Shown here one piece after another: positions 1-7,292 of a stretch of DNA of 7,851 bases. This stretch comes from an uncultured Selenomonadaceae bacterium. Its GTDB lineage: Bacteria > Bacillota > Negativicutes > Selenomonadales > Selenomonadaceae. The translations under genes were made by a program, and so were the position numbers. The stretch is taken from contig CAJOOE010000034.1 of NCBI GenBank assembly GCA_905236145.1, positions 1 to 7,851 of the forward strand, given 5' to 3'. Numbering within the stretch: position 1 is the stretch's first letter; every line of letters starts with the position of its first letter. The notes below the pieces were generated by a model that saw only the letters and a list, made by a program, of their open reading frames with translations, was not told the origin of the DNA and did not search any database.

Positions 1-36
1 AGGCGTTTCCGCGACATAGAAAGGCATTTTCTTTTG

Positions 37-71
37 TAACTTTTCTTTGTTGCCCGGACAAAGAAAAGTTA
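37..71. repeat. Perfect 14-bp hairpin (intergenic palindrome)
   Basis: The left arm TAACTTTTCTTTGT (37-50) and right arm ACAAAGAAAAGTTA (58-71) are exactly complementary around the 7-nt loop TGCCCGG (51-57). Weaker pairing continues outside the perfect stem. It lies about 120 bp beyond the end of the last operon gene. On neither strand is it followed at once by a clean T-run (plus: GAAAAAAATTTT; minus: CAAAAGAAAATG), so it is not a textbook intrinsic terminator. AAAGAAAAGTTA-type palindromes recur between genes in many bacteria, so this may be a dispersed repeat or a mRNA 3' end stabiliser. The structure is certain; the role is not. Confidence 0.6.
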
Positions 72-109
72 GAAAAAAATTTTGAAAAAAGTCAGTCGAA
101 GTGAAAAGC

Positions 110-140
110 AAAAATTTTGACAAAAATCATCAAAATTTTT
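110..140 (-). terminator. Weak AT-only stem, candidate terminator of the operon
   Basis: AAAAATTTTGA (110-120) and TCAAAATTTTT (130-140) are perfect inverted repeats with a 9-nt loop. Read on the minus strand, the 3' arm ends in five T residues, followed by GCTTTTCAC. It sits 50 bp past the stop codon of the FAD oxidoreductase. The stem has almost no G:C pairs, so intrinsic termination would be weak. AAAATTTT words are common throughout this genome, so chance is possible. Confidence 0.3.
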
Positions 141-189
141 ATCGAAAAACAAAATTTCCGGAAAATCTCAAAAATTTTTTCTCCTCTTG

Positions 190-1797
190 TCAACCGATCA
201 TACACTTGATGACCGCCTTCATTCCGTCAACCGCAGAACTCATGATGCCGCCGGAATAGCCGGCTCCCTCGCCGACGGGATAAAGTCCCGGCGTACTTAC
301 AGATTGAAAATTTTCCCGGTCGCGTAAAATTCTGCACGGCGAACTTGTCCGCGTTTCTATTCCGGTTAAGGGAATATCCGGAGCAGCAAAATTTTTTATC
401 TTGCCGTCCCAAAATTTTAAAGCATTTTCCAGCGTTTTGCAAACTGCCGCCGGCAGACATTTATGCAGATCGACCGGCTTGAAGTTTCGCGGGTAAGTGG
501 GATTTGTCGAAAAATTTGTCGATCCGAATTTCCCGGCAAGAAAATCGCCGACGCTTTGAACCGGAGCGGCATAATTTTTTCCGGCAAGCTCAAAGGCAAG
601 ACTTTCAAAATGTCGCTGAAACCTTACGCCGGACAAAACATCACTGCCGAAATTTTTAAAATCGTTCGCCGTCACCGTGACGAGCAGAGCGGAATTTGCA
701 ACTCCGGAATTTCTCAAAAAATTACTCATGCCGTTCGTGACAACCCGCCCTTTTTCCGAAGTCGCCGCAACGACAAAACCGCCCGGACACATACAAAAAC
801 TGTAAGCCCCGCGTCCGGAAATTTCGTCGCGGAAAGTCAGCGTGTAATCGGCAACCGGCAATTTCGGATTTTGGAAATCTTCGCCGAATTGAACGCGATT
901 TATAAATTCCTGCGGGTGTTCGATTCTCACTCCGACGGCAAAAGGTTTTATTTCCATCGCAATATTTTTTTTCGCGAGCATTTCACAGGTGTCCCGGGCA
1001 GAGTGACCGACAGCGAGAAAAATTTTTTCGCAGGAAAATCTTTCGGAATTGTTGATGACAACGCCGGAAATTTTGCCGCCGGAATCAAATTCAAGATCGG
1101 TAACTTTTGAATTGAAATAAATTTTCCCGCCGAGCAAAATAATTTCCCGGCGAATATTTTTCACGACTTCCCGCAATTTGTCCGTCCCGATATGCGGCTT
1201 TTGCAAATATAAAATTTCGGAAGGAGCACCGGCATTTACAAAAATTTTCAAAACTTCCCGCGTCAAAGGATCGTCGATCCGCGTGGTTAATTTTCCGTCC
1301 GAAAAAGTGCCGGCTCCGCCTTCGCCGAATTGCACATTTGAATTTTCGTCAAGTACCCCGCCGGCAAAAAAGTTTTTGACCGCCGTCGCCCTTGAATCAA
1401 CGTCACCGCCGCGCTCAAAAATTATCGGATTCAATCCGGCTTTTGCCAGAGTGAGAGCGGCAAACATTCCCGCCGGACCGAACCCGACGACGACCGGCGG
1501 CGAATTTTTAAATTTCTCCGGCAACTTAACCGGCTTGAAAATATTTTCTTCCGGCGTGTCAGAAATTTCCCGGATATTACCGCCGCGACCGATTTTTATT
1601 TTCCCGGAAATTTCGACGTTCAAAATGTAATTGAATTTTATTCCCGAGCCGCGATAACGCCGGGCATCGACAGCCTTCCGGACAATTTCGACGCTTGAAA
1701 TTTTTTCCCGGTTGATTTTCAATTTTTCCGCGACAATTTCTTCCAAAGTCCGCTCGTCTTTGAGTTCGACGGCAAGATTTGCAATTCTGATTTTCAA
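190..1797 (-). CDS. FAD-dependent oxidoreductase, COG2509-type (NAD(P)/FAD-binding)
   Basis: This 535-aa cytoplasmic flavoprotein has the features of the widespread but poorly characterised COG2509 'FAD-dependent dehydrogenase' family. Residues 1-95 form the small alpha/beta domain typical of the family N-terminus. The Rossmann FAD motif GFGPAG is at 105-110, with the ribose-binding acid E128 (IIFERG) at the end of the second strand. Further family signatures are FGEGGAGTFSDGKL (157-170), GHSARD (264-269), YSFCMCPGG (332-340, with a C-x-C pair), GIETRTSSPCRI (479-490) and the C-terminal FAD motif YPVGEGAGYSGGIMSS (506-521). Length is normal and the frame is intact. The substrate and electron partner are unknown. 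The start is TTG at 1797: it gives the full family N-terminus and no ATG occurs before residue 111. It is the last gene of the cluster, 54 bp after the TPR gene. A weak promoter-like pair in that gap (TTGCTT at 1844-1849, TATCTT at 1820-1825, spacer 18) could give separate expression. Confidence 0.9.
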   Translation of the reverse strand: MKIRIANLAVELKDERTLEEIVAEKLKINREKISSVEIVRKAVDARRYRGSGIKFNYILNVEISGKIKIGRGGNIREISDTPEENIFKPVKLPEKFKNSPPVVVGFGPAGMFAALTLAKAGLNPIIFERGGDVDSRATAVKNFFAGGVLDENSNVQFGEGGAGTFSDGKLTTRIDDPLTREVLKIFVNAGAPSEILYLQKPHIGTDKLREVVKNIRREIILLGGKIYFNSKVTDLEFDSGGKISGVVINNSERFSCEKIFLAVGHSARDTCEMLAKKNIAMEIKPFAVGVRIEHPQEFINRVQFGEDFQNPKLPVADYTLTFRDEISGRGAYSFCMCPGGFVVAATSEKGRVVTNGMSNFLRNSGVANSALLVTVTANDFKNFGSDVLSGVRFQRHFESLAFELAGKNYAAPVQSVGDFLAGKFGSTNFSTNPTYPRNFKPVDLHKCLPAAVCKTLENALKFWDGKIKNFAAPDIPLTGIETRTSSPCRILRDRENFQSVSTPGLYPVGEGAGYSGGIMSSAVDGMKAVIKCMIG

Positions 1798-1805
1798 AAA
1801 ATTTT

Positions 1806-1810
1806 CCCCC
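1806..1810 (-). promoter_or_regulatory. G-rich ribosome binding site for a TTG start
   Basis: The minus strand reads GCGGGGGAAAATTTT and then TTG. A run of five G lies 8 nt before the TTG codon at 1795-1797. It is a non-consensus Shine-Dalgarno but correctly spaced, and it supports the TTG start of the FAD oxidoreductase. Confidence 0.5.
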
Positions 1811-1851
1811 GCAACAATTAAGATACAAAGCCGGAAATGTGAAAAGCAATT

Positions 1852-2973
1852 TTAATATTCCTCTCGTGAAACAAGCAGCCCCCTCCACTTCATATTCCTG
1901 AGAGCCTGATATTTTCCCTCGTCCGCATTGGCTTTATCTTTTTCGCCGAGAATCCTGTAAATGTCACTGCGATGATAATACGCCGCCGCCTGATATTGAT
2001 TGAGCCGGATTGACTCGGTATAATCGGCAAGAGCCTTGTCATAAATTTTCATTTCGTGATAAGAAAGTCCGCGTCGAAAATAGGTATAAGAGTCCGCCGG
2101 ATTTATTTCGATTGCCTTCGTGAAATATTGCGTCGCCCGGACATTGTCCCTCAATATTTTGTGGCAAATTTTCCCGCACTCGTAATAAGCCTTGTCAAAT
2201 TTCTTGTCTTTGTCTGCGGCGGTTTCGTAATCTTCAACCGCCCGGTTAAAATCTTTCAATTTTTCGTGCATTTGCCCGCGAAGAAAATATCCCTTTGCAA
2301 AATCAGGATTGAGTCGGAGTGCCTCATCAAGATAATTTATCGCCTTGAAATAATCGCCGCGAGTGCGTTCAAGTTTTGCCTTGCGATAAAGTTTCATGTA
2401 ACTTGATTTTTTTTCGACTTCGGCAATTTTCTTTTTGTCCGGCTCTGACTTTTGAGAAGAAATTATTATGTTCTCCAATTCCGAAATTTTTTTTGCCTGA
2501 TCGTCAATCTTTTCAAGCAAAACTCCGGTCTGTCTGTTTTTTCCGGCAAGCCAATCGTTCACCCTTTTCTCAAGTTCGTCCCCGTCGATGTTCGCCGTGA
2601 CCGTTGCGGTATATTTTATCTGACTGCCTTCCTCATCAACCGGGACGGCTTTATATTTCGCCGAAACAATTTTCAAAATTCCGGCGGTAAAAGTTTCGAC
2701 GGTGTCTTTTTCGACGACGTGCTTTTCGACTTTGACCATGCTTGAAACAAAAATTCCGACCTGCTCCCGGATATTTTTCAGAGCGTTTGACCGTGCATTT
2801 TCCTTTGCCTTGTCCGGCGTTTCGGAATTTGTCATAATGTGTTCGCCGGTGCCGGTGTAAGTTTTCGTTTCGGCATAAACCGGACGCATAAAATTTAATT
2901 CGTCAACGCCGGGATTGATTGAAAAAAAACTGCCGACAATCAAAAAGACCGGCAAAAATTTGTAAGCTTTCAT
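1852..2973 (-). CDS. Exported tetratricopeptide repeat protein with N-terminal LPP20/FlgT-like domain
   Basis: This 373-aa protein starts at the ATG at 2973. An ATG 9 codons upstream (3000) is in frame, but it lies inside the preceding gene, and the good GGAG site lies between the two. Residues 1-34 look like a signal peptide: MKAYK, a hydrophobic stretch LPVFLIVGSFF, and a likely signal peptidase I site after VYA (34/35). Residues 35-145 form a compact domain with the pattern YTGTGEHIM...ETPDKAKENARSNALKNIREQVG followed by beta-strands; it resembles the LPP20/FlgT-N type fold, and I associate such proteins with Negativicutes (inference). Residues 150-190 are charged and probably coiled coil. 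About four and a half TPR units fill 191-357 (for example GDYFKAINYLDEALRLNP and YDKALADYTESIRLN). It is probably a periplasmic or envelope scaffold. No catalytic motif and no lipobox cysteine are seen. It starts 13 bp after the cyclo-ligase gene, so the two are likely translated from the same mRNA. Confidence 0.85.
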   Translation of the reverse strand: MKAYKFLPVFLIVGSFFSINPGVDELNFMRPVYAETKTYTGTGEHIMTNSETPDKAKENARSNALKNIREQVGIFVSSMVKVEKHVVEKDTVETFTAGILKIVSAKYKAVPVDEEGSQIKYTATVTANIDGDELEKRVNDWLAGKNRQTGVLLEKIDDQAKKISELENIIISSQKSEPDKKKIAEVEKKSSYMKLYRKAKLERTRGDYFKAINYLDEALRLNPDFAKGYFLRGQMHEKLKDFNRAVEDYETAADKDKKFDKAYYECGKICHKILRDNVRATQYFTKAIEINPADSYTYFRRGLSYHEMKIYDKALADYTESIRLNQYQAAAYYHRSDIYRILGEKDKANADEGKYQALRNMKWRGLLVSREEY

Positions 2974-2981
2974 GATGTTTT

Positions 2982-2985
2982 CTCC
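2982..2985 (-). promoter_or_regulatory. Shine-Dalgarno deciding the start of the TPR gene
   Basis: On the minus strand GGAGAAAACATC precedes ATG (2973), with 8 nt between GGAG and the start codon. GGAG lies directly after the TGA stop (2987-2989) of the cyclo-ligase gene, a layout suited to translational coupling. It favours the start at 2973 over the upstream ATG at 3000. Confidence 0.7.
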
Positions 2986-2986
2986 G

Positions 2987-3568
2987 TCAACCGACTTCAA
3001 TTATTCGCGTCGGAGTGATGACAATATCGACGGCGGAATCTTGAGGAGTAATCGGCAAATCTTCTTTGACCTGAAAATCACAGGCAAGAGCGATTTTTTT
3101 TGCGTTCGGGACAAGTTTCAAAAATCTGTCGTAATAACCGCCGCCGAGTCCCAATCTGTTGCCGTGAACGTCGAAAGCCGCACCCGGAACTATTACGCAG
3201 TCCAATTCATTCATGTCGGCAAACTTTCGCAAATCTTTTCTGACCGTCAAAATTCCGAAGTCCCCGACTTCCAGAGCGTCGATCGCCGGCAAAAGTACCG
3301 GACGCAAATTTCCCCTGCCGACTATGAAGGGAATCGAAACTTTTTTGCCCTTTGCGAAACAGTCCTCAAAAAATTCCCGCAGTTGAATTTCTTCCGGCAT
3401 CGACTCGTAAGCCATTACCGACTTTGCATTTAAATATGCCGGGTGAGCCAGGAGTTTTGAAATTATTCCGTGACTTGCCTTTTCCAATTCTTCCCGCGAA
3501 AATTCGGAGCGTTTTATTCGCATTTCTTTTCGCAGAATTTTCTTTTGCGTGAAAATATCCTCCGACAT
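2987..3568 (-). CDS. 5-formyltetrahydrofolate cyclo-ligase
   Basis: This 193-aa cytoplasmic enzyme is the normal family length. It converts 5-formyltetrahydrofolate to 5,10-methenyltetrahydrofolate with ATP, returning a storage or inhibitory folate to the one-carbon pool (EC 6.3.3.2; genes named fau, ygfA or MTHFS in other organisms). The N-terminal basic helix KKILRKEMRIKR (9-20) matches the nucleotide-binding start of the family. MAYESMPEEI (52-61) matches the substrate-site segment. The hallmark VPGAAFDVHGNRLGLGGGYYDRFL segment (127-150), with GGGYYDR at 142-148, forms the ATP-phosphate site. The closing segment LPITPQDSAVDIVITPT (171-187) carries Gln176 before D177, where I recall many homologues having His. 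The ATG at 3568 has a strong GGGAGG site (3577-3582) 8 nt upstream. The gene lies 34 bp after yajC. Confidence 0.93.
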   Translation of the reverse strand: MSEDIFTQKKILRKEMRIKRSEFSREELEKASHGIISKLLAHPAYLNAKSVMAYESMPEEIQLREFFEDCFAKGKKVSIPFIVGRGNLRPVLLPAIDALEVGDFGILTVRKDLRKFADMNELDCVIVPGAAFDVHGNRLGLGGGYYDRFLKLVPNAKKIALACDFQVKEDLPITPQDSAVDIVITPTRIIEVG

Positions 3569-3602
3569 GATAACCGCCTCCCGTCAATTTCCCGCCGGTT
3601 TT

Positions 3603-3875
3603 TCATTCGACGCTGTTGTTGACTGAAGTTTTTGCAACTTCGATTTCAACTTTTTCCGCAATTTTCAATTTTATGATTTCGTTGTCTATTGCCGTTATTG
3701 TACCGTAAATCCCGCCGATTGTCACTATTCGACTTCCGACCTTCAAGCCGTTTAACATCGCTTCGCGTTCCCTTTGAGCTTTTTTTTGCGGACGATACAG
3801 CAGGAAATAAAAAATCACCAACATTAAAACTATCGGACCCCAACCTGCCAAAGCCGCAGTAAATTCACTTTCCAT
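3603..3875 (-). CDS. yajC: Preprotein translocase subunit YajC
   Basis: This 90-aa protein has the standard YajC layout: a short N-terminus, one membrane helix at about residues 11-27 (GWGPIVLMLVIFYFLLY), the signature RPQKKAQRERE directly after it (28-38), and a small cytoplasmic beta domain with GLKVGSRIVTIGGIYGTI (43-60). YajC associates with SecDF and the SecYEG translocon and assists protein export at the inner membrane. It starts only 3 bp after the tgt stop codon. Its Shine-Dalgarno (AAAGGGGA on the minus strand) lies within the last tgt codons, so the two are very likely translationally coupled. tgt-yajC adjacency is a common bacterial arrangement. secD and secF, which often follow, are absent here. 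Confidence 0.95.
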   Translation of the reverse strand: MESEFTAALAGWGPIVLMLVIFYFLLYRPQKKAQREREAMLNGLKVGSRIVTIGGIYGTITAIDNEIIKLKIAEKVEIEVAKTSVNNSVE

Positions 3876-3878
3876 TAT

Positions 3879-5015
3879 TCAAATTCCCCTTTCATAATTT
3901 GCAAAAAATTCTTCTCTGAACCGGCTGAACTCGTCCGCCAAAATTGCCGAACGCATATCTCTCATAAATCTTTGCAGACTTCGTAAATTGTGGAGCGTCA
4001 ACAACCGCAAGCCGAAAATTTCTTCAGCCCGGACAAGATGCCGGATATAAGCCCGCGAAAAATTGTTTCGGCAGGCGTAACAGTCGCAGTCCGATTCAAG
4101 CGGCGAAAAATCTTCCGTGTAAATCGAATTTTTCATCACCAGACGACCGGCGGGAGCGGTTTTCGGCGAAACCATAGCCATGCCGTTCCGGGCGACTCGC
4201 GTCGGGAAAACGCAATCGAACATATCGACTCCCCGCAAAACTCCTTCAATCAAATAATCCGGAGTCCCCACGCCCATCAAATATCTTGCCTTGTTTTCCG
4301 GCAAAAATTCCGTCGAAATCGAAAGCATTTGATACATCAATTCTTTCGGCTCGCCCACACTCAAGCCGCCTATCGCACAGCCGTCAAAGTCCATTGAGCC
4401 GATAACCTTCGCACTCTCCGCCCTCAGATCCGAATACATTCCGCCCTGCACGATTCCGAAAAGTCCCTGCGTCGAAGAAGTCTTTGCCTTCAAACTTCTT
4501 TCCGCCCAGCGATGCGTCCGTTCCGTCGATTGTTTTGCGTACTCGTAATCCGCCGGATAGGGGACGCATTCGTCAAAAGCCATCATTATATCGGAACCCA
4601 AAGATATTTGAGTTTCAATCGAAACTTCCGGCGACAAAAATTTTTTTGATCCGTCGATATGAGAATTGAAAGTCACGCCGTCCTCCGTGATTTTCCGGAG
4701 TGCTCCCAAGCTGAAAACTTGAAAACCGCCGCTGTCCGTCAAAATGCCGCGATTCCATTTCATAAAATTATGCAGACCGCCGGATTTTTTCACAAGTTCC
4801 GGACCGGGTCGCAAAAATAAATGGTAAGTGTTCGACAAAATTATCCCGGCTCCGAGTTCCTTCAATTCGTCCGGCGAAACGCCTTTAACCGTCGCTTGAG
4901 TTCCGACCGGCATAAAAATCGGCGTGGGAAAATCTCCGTGCGGCGTGTGTAAAATTCCGGCTCTGGCTCCGGTCTTTGCGTCTTTATGTATGAGTTCGTA
5001 AGTCACCGCTCCCAT
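3879..5015 (-). CDS. tgt: Queuine/preQ1 tRNA-ribosyltransferase (tRNA-guanine transglycosylase)
   Basis: This 378-aa enzyme has the normal length for bacterial Tgt. It exchanges the anticodon wobble guanine of GUN tRNAs (Tyr, His, Asn, Asp) for preQ1, a step of queuosine synthesis. Visible active-site elements are the general acid/base D94 in ILTDSGGFQ, D148 in MAFDECVPYP, the base-recognition strand FGIVQGG (186-192), GGLSVGE (216-222), and the probable nucleophile D267 in MFDCVFPTRVARNG. Zinc ligands are C310, C312, C315 and H342 (CDCYAC and LHNL). The Cys in DEC and the Val in GGLSVGE are the residues seen in bacterial preQ1-using enzymes, as opposed to the eukaryotic queuine-using type, so preQ1 is the likely substrate. 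The ATG at 5015 has an excellent GAGGTGA site (5020-5026). The gene begins 21 bp after the kinase. queA, which acts next in the pathway and is often adjacent, is not in the window. Confidence 0.97.
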   Translation of the reverse strand: MGAVTYELIHKDAKTGARAGILHTPHGDFPTPIFMPVGTQATVKGVSPDELKELGAGIILSNTYHLFLRPGPELVKKSGGLHNFMKWNRGILTDSGGFQVFSLGALRKITEDGVTFNSHIDGSKKFLSPEVSIETQISLGSDIMMAFDECVPYPADYEYAKQSTERTHRWAERSLKAKTSSTQGLFGIVQGGMYSDLRAESAKVIGSMDFDGCAIGGLSVGEPKELMYQMLSISTEFLPENKARYLMGVGTPDYLIEGVLRGVDMFDCVFPTRVARNGMAMVSPKTAPAGRLVMKNSIYTEDFSPLESDCDCYACRNNFSRAYIRHLVRAEEIFGLRLLTLHNLRSLQRFMRDMRSAILADEFSRFREEFFANYERGI

Positions 5016-5019
5016 ATTC

Positions 5020-5027
5020 TCACCTCT
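5020..5027 (-). promoter_or_regulatory. Strong Shine-Dalgarno of tgt
   Basis: AGAGGTGA on the minus strand is a near-perfect anti-16S match with correct spacing to the tgt ATG. It lies in the 21-bp gap after the kinase stop codon. tgt can thus be translated efficiently even if the long kinase message upstream is poorly translated. Confidence 0.65.
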
Positions 5028-5036
5028 TCAATTAAA

Positions 5037-7253
5037 TCAATCTTCCTTCAATACTTCCCGCAAAGTTTTCATCATTTTCGGAACGTCTATCGGCTTTGCT
5101 ATATGACCGTTCATTCCCGCCTCCAATGCCGCTTTTACGTCGTCGCTGAAGGCGTTTGCGGTCATCGCCAAAATCGGAATTTTCGCAAGCTGCGGATTTT
5201 CCAATTTTCGAATTTCCCGCGTCGCCTCGTAACCGTCCATAATCGGCATTTGAATATCCATTAAAACCGCGTCGAATTTTCCGGCGGGAGAGTTTGAAAT
5301 TTTTTCAACCGCGTCTTTTCCGTTCTCCGCAGTTTCCACGACAAAGCCGGCACCTTCCAAAAGCATTTTCGCAATTTCCCGATTGACTTCTATATCGTCA
5401 ACCAAAAGCAAATGTTTTCGGCTGAAATCTGTATGCGTTGTAACAGTCTTTTCTTCCGCGACTTTCGGGACAACTCTTTCCGCAATTTTAAACCGGATAT
5501 TGATTTTAAATTCCGTCCCCTTTCCCGGAGCGGTCAAAACTTCAATCGTCCCGTTCATCATGTCGATAAAACTTTTCGTTATCGCCATTCCCAGTCCGGT
5601 ACCCTGAATACCGCTGACCGTCGAAGTTCTTTCACGCTCGAAAGCCTCAAAAATCTTTTTGGAAAATTCTTCGGTCATTCCGATACCGCTGTCTTTTACG
5701 CGAAATTCATAATCGCCGAACTCCTTTGAATCGCCGGGAAGTTGTTTCAAAGTCACGGCAATTTTTCCGTCATTCGGAGTAAATTTAAAAGCGTTGCTCA
5801 AAAGGTTAAGCAAAATCCGGTTCAATCGCTTTTCGTCGCAAATTACAAATTCATCTTTCACGCCGGAAGTATCGACGGAAAAATTTATATTCTTCGATTG
5901 CATTTGCATTGAAAACATATCCCGGACTTCCGCAAAAATCTTGCAAATATCCGATGCCTTTTCTTCAAGTTCGATCTTCCCGGCTTCAATCCGGCTCATC
6001 TCCAAAATATCGTTTATCAGGGCAAGCAGGTGACGGCTCGATGTCTCAATCTTCGACAAAAAATCTTGAATGACCGGCGGAATATTTTTTTCACGCTTTG
6101 CAAGTTCTATGTAACCGGTTATGGCGTTCATCGGCGTTCTTATGTCGTGGCTCATATTGAAAAGGAAAGTCGTCTTTGCTTTGCTGTTTTCTTCCGCCAA
6201 AGTCTTTGCCGCAATCAATTCCGCTTGACGTGCTTTAAGTTCGCTCTGCTGTCTGTTTATCGTGTCCAAACTTTTCTGCAAATTTTCCGTGTATATTTCG
6301 CGGGTTTTTGCGTGGCGGTGTTGGAAAAAAGTGTAAATCATGAGCAGGAAGAAAATCAAAAACGCAACCGGAAAAGATGCCGCAAGTATCGGGCGACTTT
6401 GAATCATTTCGACGAGCGTCATATTTTCGTAGCGTTGAGTTATCCATTTTCTGTCGAGTTCCGCCAATCTTCCCTCAACCTGCATTTGAATCAAGACGGC
6501 GTTGAGCCTTACCCGCAAAATTGTATCCGTCGGGTGAAGAGCCATTGAGCCGTAAACGTGAGTGACGGCGTAACCCGGATGAACATCATCCATATCAAAT
6601 TTTTCGAGAAAGAAATTTCCGACCTGAATCGGACAAATTGCAAACTCATATTCCCCGTCCTCCAACGCTTTGAAAATCTTTTCATAAGAGTCGATGTAAG
6701 TTATTTCGTCGTCAAGACCCAAGCCCGGCACTCTGTGCAGCGAGGCAACCCTTCGCCCGTACAAATCCGCGACGGAAGAAACCGGCCTTCTGCCGTAAAC
6801 GACATACTGCTTTTCCGTCGTCGGCAAACTTGTCACCATGTTCGGATTGTTTACGATTAAATCTGATTCGACGTTCATGAAAATATCTGCGTCGCCCGAC
6901 AGAAAAACTTCGTTAGCCGATTTCCAATCGACCAATTTCAAATCCAAATTTACTTCCATTCGGTTTGCAATTTCGTTTATCAGTTCAACGTCAAGCCCGG
7001 AGTATTCCCCGTTCTCGTCAATGAAAGAGTACGGAGCGTAATCGGAGTCGGTAACGACGTGCAGAGTTTTCGAGTAACAATTTTTTGCTTTGACTTCGAC
7101 TTGAGGATCGGGTTTGAAGAAGTCCGAAAAGTAGAAATAAAAATAAGCGAATACGATTGCAAGCAAAGGTATCAACGCAAGTATAATCGGAAATAAATTT
7201 TGTTTTTTCCAAAAACTTTCTATTCCGGCTTTTTCCGGTGTTTCGGACTTCAA
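5037..7253 (-). CDS. Hybrid sensor histidine kinase with periplasmic SBP_bac_3 sensor and receiver domain
   Basis: This 738-aa inner-membrane signalling protein is built as follows. There is a first membrane helix at about 20-45. A periplasmic solute-binding-like domain of the SBP_bac_3 family covers about 60-272 (LHVVTDSDYAPYSFIDENG at 64-82, YSGLDVELINEIANRM at 84-99). A second membrane helix is at about 289-310, and a coiled-coil linker at 318-360 has no HAMP or PAS domain. HisKA has its phospho-acceptor H369 in FNMSHDIRTPMNA. HATPase_c has the N box (N483/N487 in NLLSNAFKF), DSGIGM (521-526), FEAFER (535-540) and GTGLGMAI (551-558). A C-terminal receiver (614-736) has D619/D620, phospho-acceptor D666 (LMDIQMP), T698 and K720-P721. 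All catalytic residues are present; there is no HPt or output domain, so phosphate must go to a partner encoded elsewhere. The TTG start (7253) has GGAG 5 nt upstream, and the next Met is far inside the sensor domain. The ligand is unknown. Confidence 0.93.
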   Translation of the reverse strand: MKSETPEKAGIESFWKKQNLFPIILALIPLLAIVFAYFYFYFSDFFKPDPQVEVKAKNCYSKTLHVVTDSDYAPYSFIDENGEYSGLDVELINEIANRMEVNLDLKLVDWKSANEVFLSGDADIFMNVESDLIVNNPNMVTSLPTTEKQYVVYGRRPVSSVADLYGRRVASLHRVPGLGLDDEITYIDSYEKIFKALEDGEYEFAICPIQVGNFFLEKFDMDDVHPGYAVTHVYGSMALHPTDTILRVRLNAVLIQMQVEGRLAELDRKWITQRYENMTLVEMIQSRPILAASFPVAFLIFFLLMIYTFFQHRHAKTREIYTENLQKSLDTINRQQSELKARQAELIAAKTLAEENSKAKTTFLFNMSHDIRTPMNAITGYIELAKREKNIPPVIQDFLSKIETSSRHLLALINDILEMSRIEAGKIELEEKASDICKIFAEVRDMFSMQMQSKNINFSVDTSGVKDEFVICDEKRLNRILLNLLSNAFKFTPNDGKIAVTLKQLPGDSKEFGDYEFRVKDSGIGMTEEFSKKIFEAFERERTSTVSGIQGTGLGMAITKSFIDMMNGTIEVLTAPGKGTEFKINIRFKIAERVVPKVAEEKTVTTHTDFSRKHLLLVDDIEVNREIAKMLLEGAGFVVETAENGKDAVEKISNSPAGKFDAVLMDIQMPIMDGYEATREIRKLENPQLAKIPILAMTANAFSDDVKAALEAGMNGHIAKPIDVPKMMKTLREVLKED

Positions 7254-7258
7254 CCTTA

Positions 7259-7262
7259 CTCC
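7259..7262 (-). promoter_or_regulatory. Shine-Dalgarno for the TTG start of the kinase
   Basis: The minus strand reads AAAGGATGGAGTAAGG and then TTG. GGAG lies 5 nt before the TTG codon (7251-7253). The ATG inside this stretch (7264-7262) opens only a two-codon frame, ATG GAG TAA, ending 2 nt before the TTG. It cannot be the kinase start, but it could locally reduce initiation. Confidence 0.5.
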
Positions 7263-7292
7263 ATCCTTTCAAAAAAATTTCTTCGGACTTTA

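Noticed and set aside
463..1110. Plus-strand open frame of 215 codons opposite the FAD oxidoreductase
   Set aside because: It lies antisense to a gene with clear FAD motifs. Its Arg/Phe/Lys/Ile-rich translation is the mirror of the GC-biased codon pattern and shows no domain.
2971..3000. Start of the TPR protein at the upstream ATG (3000)
   Set aside because: It would overlap the cyclo-ligase gene and add nine polar residues before a normal signal peptide. The GGAG site points to the ATG at 2973.
6030..6548. Plus-strand open frame of 172 codons opposite the histidine kinase
   Set aside because: It is an antisense shadow of the second membrane helix, linker and HisKA coding region, with no start site or domain of its own.
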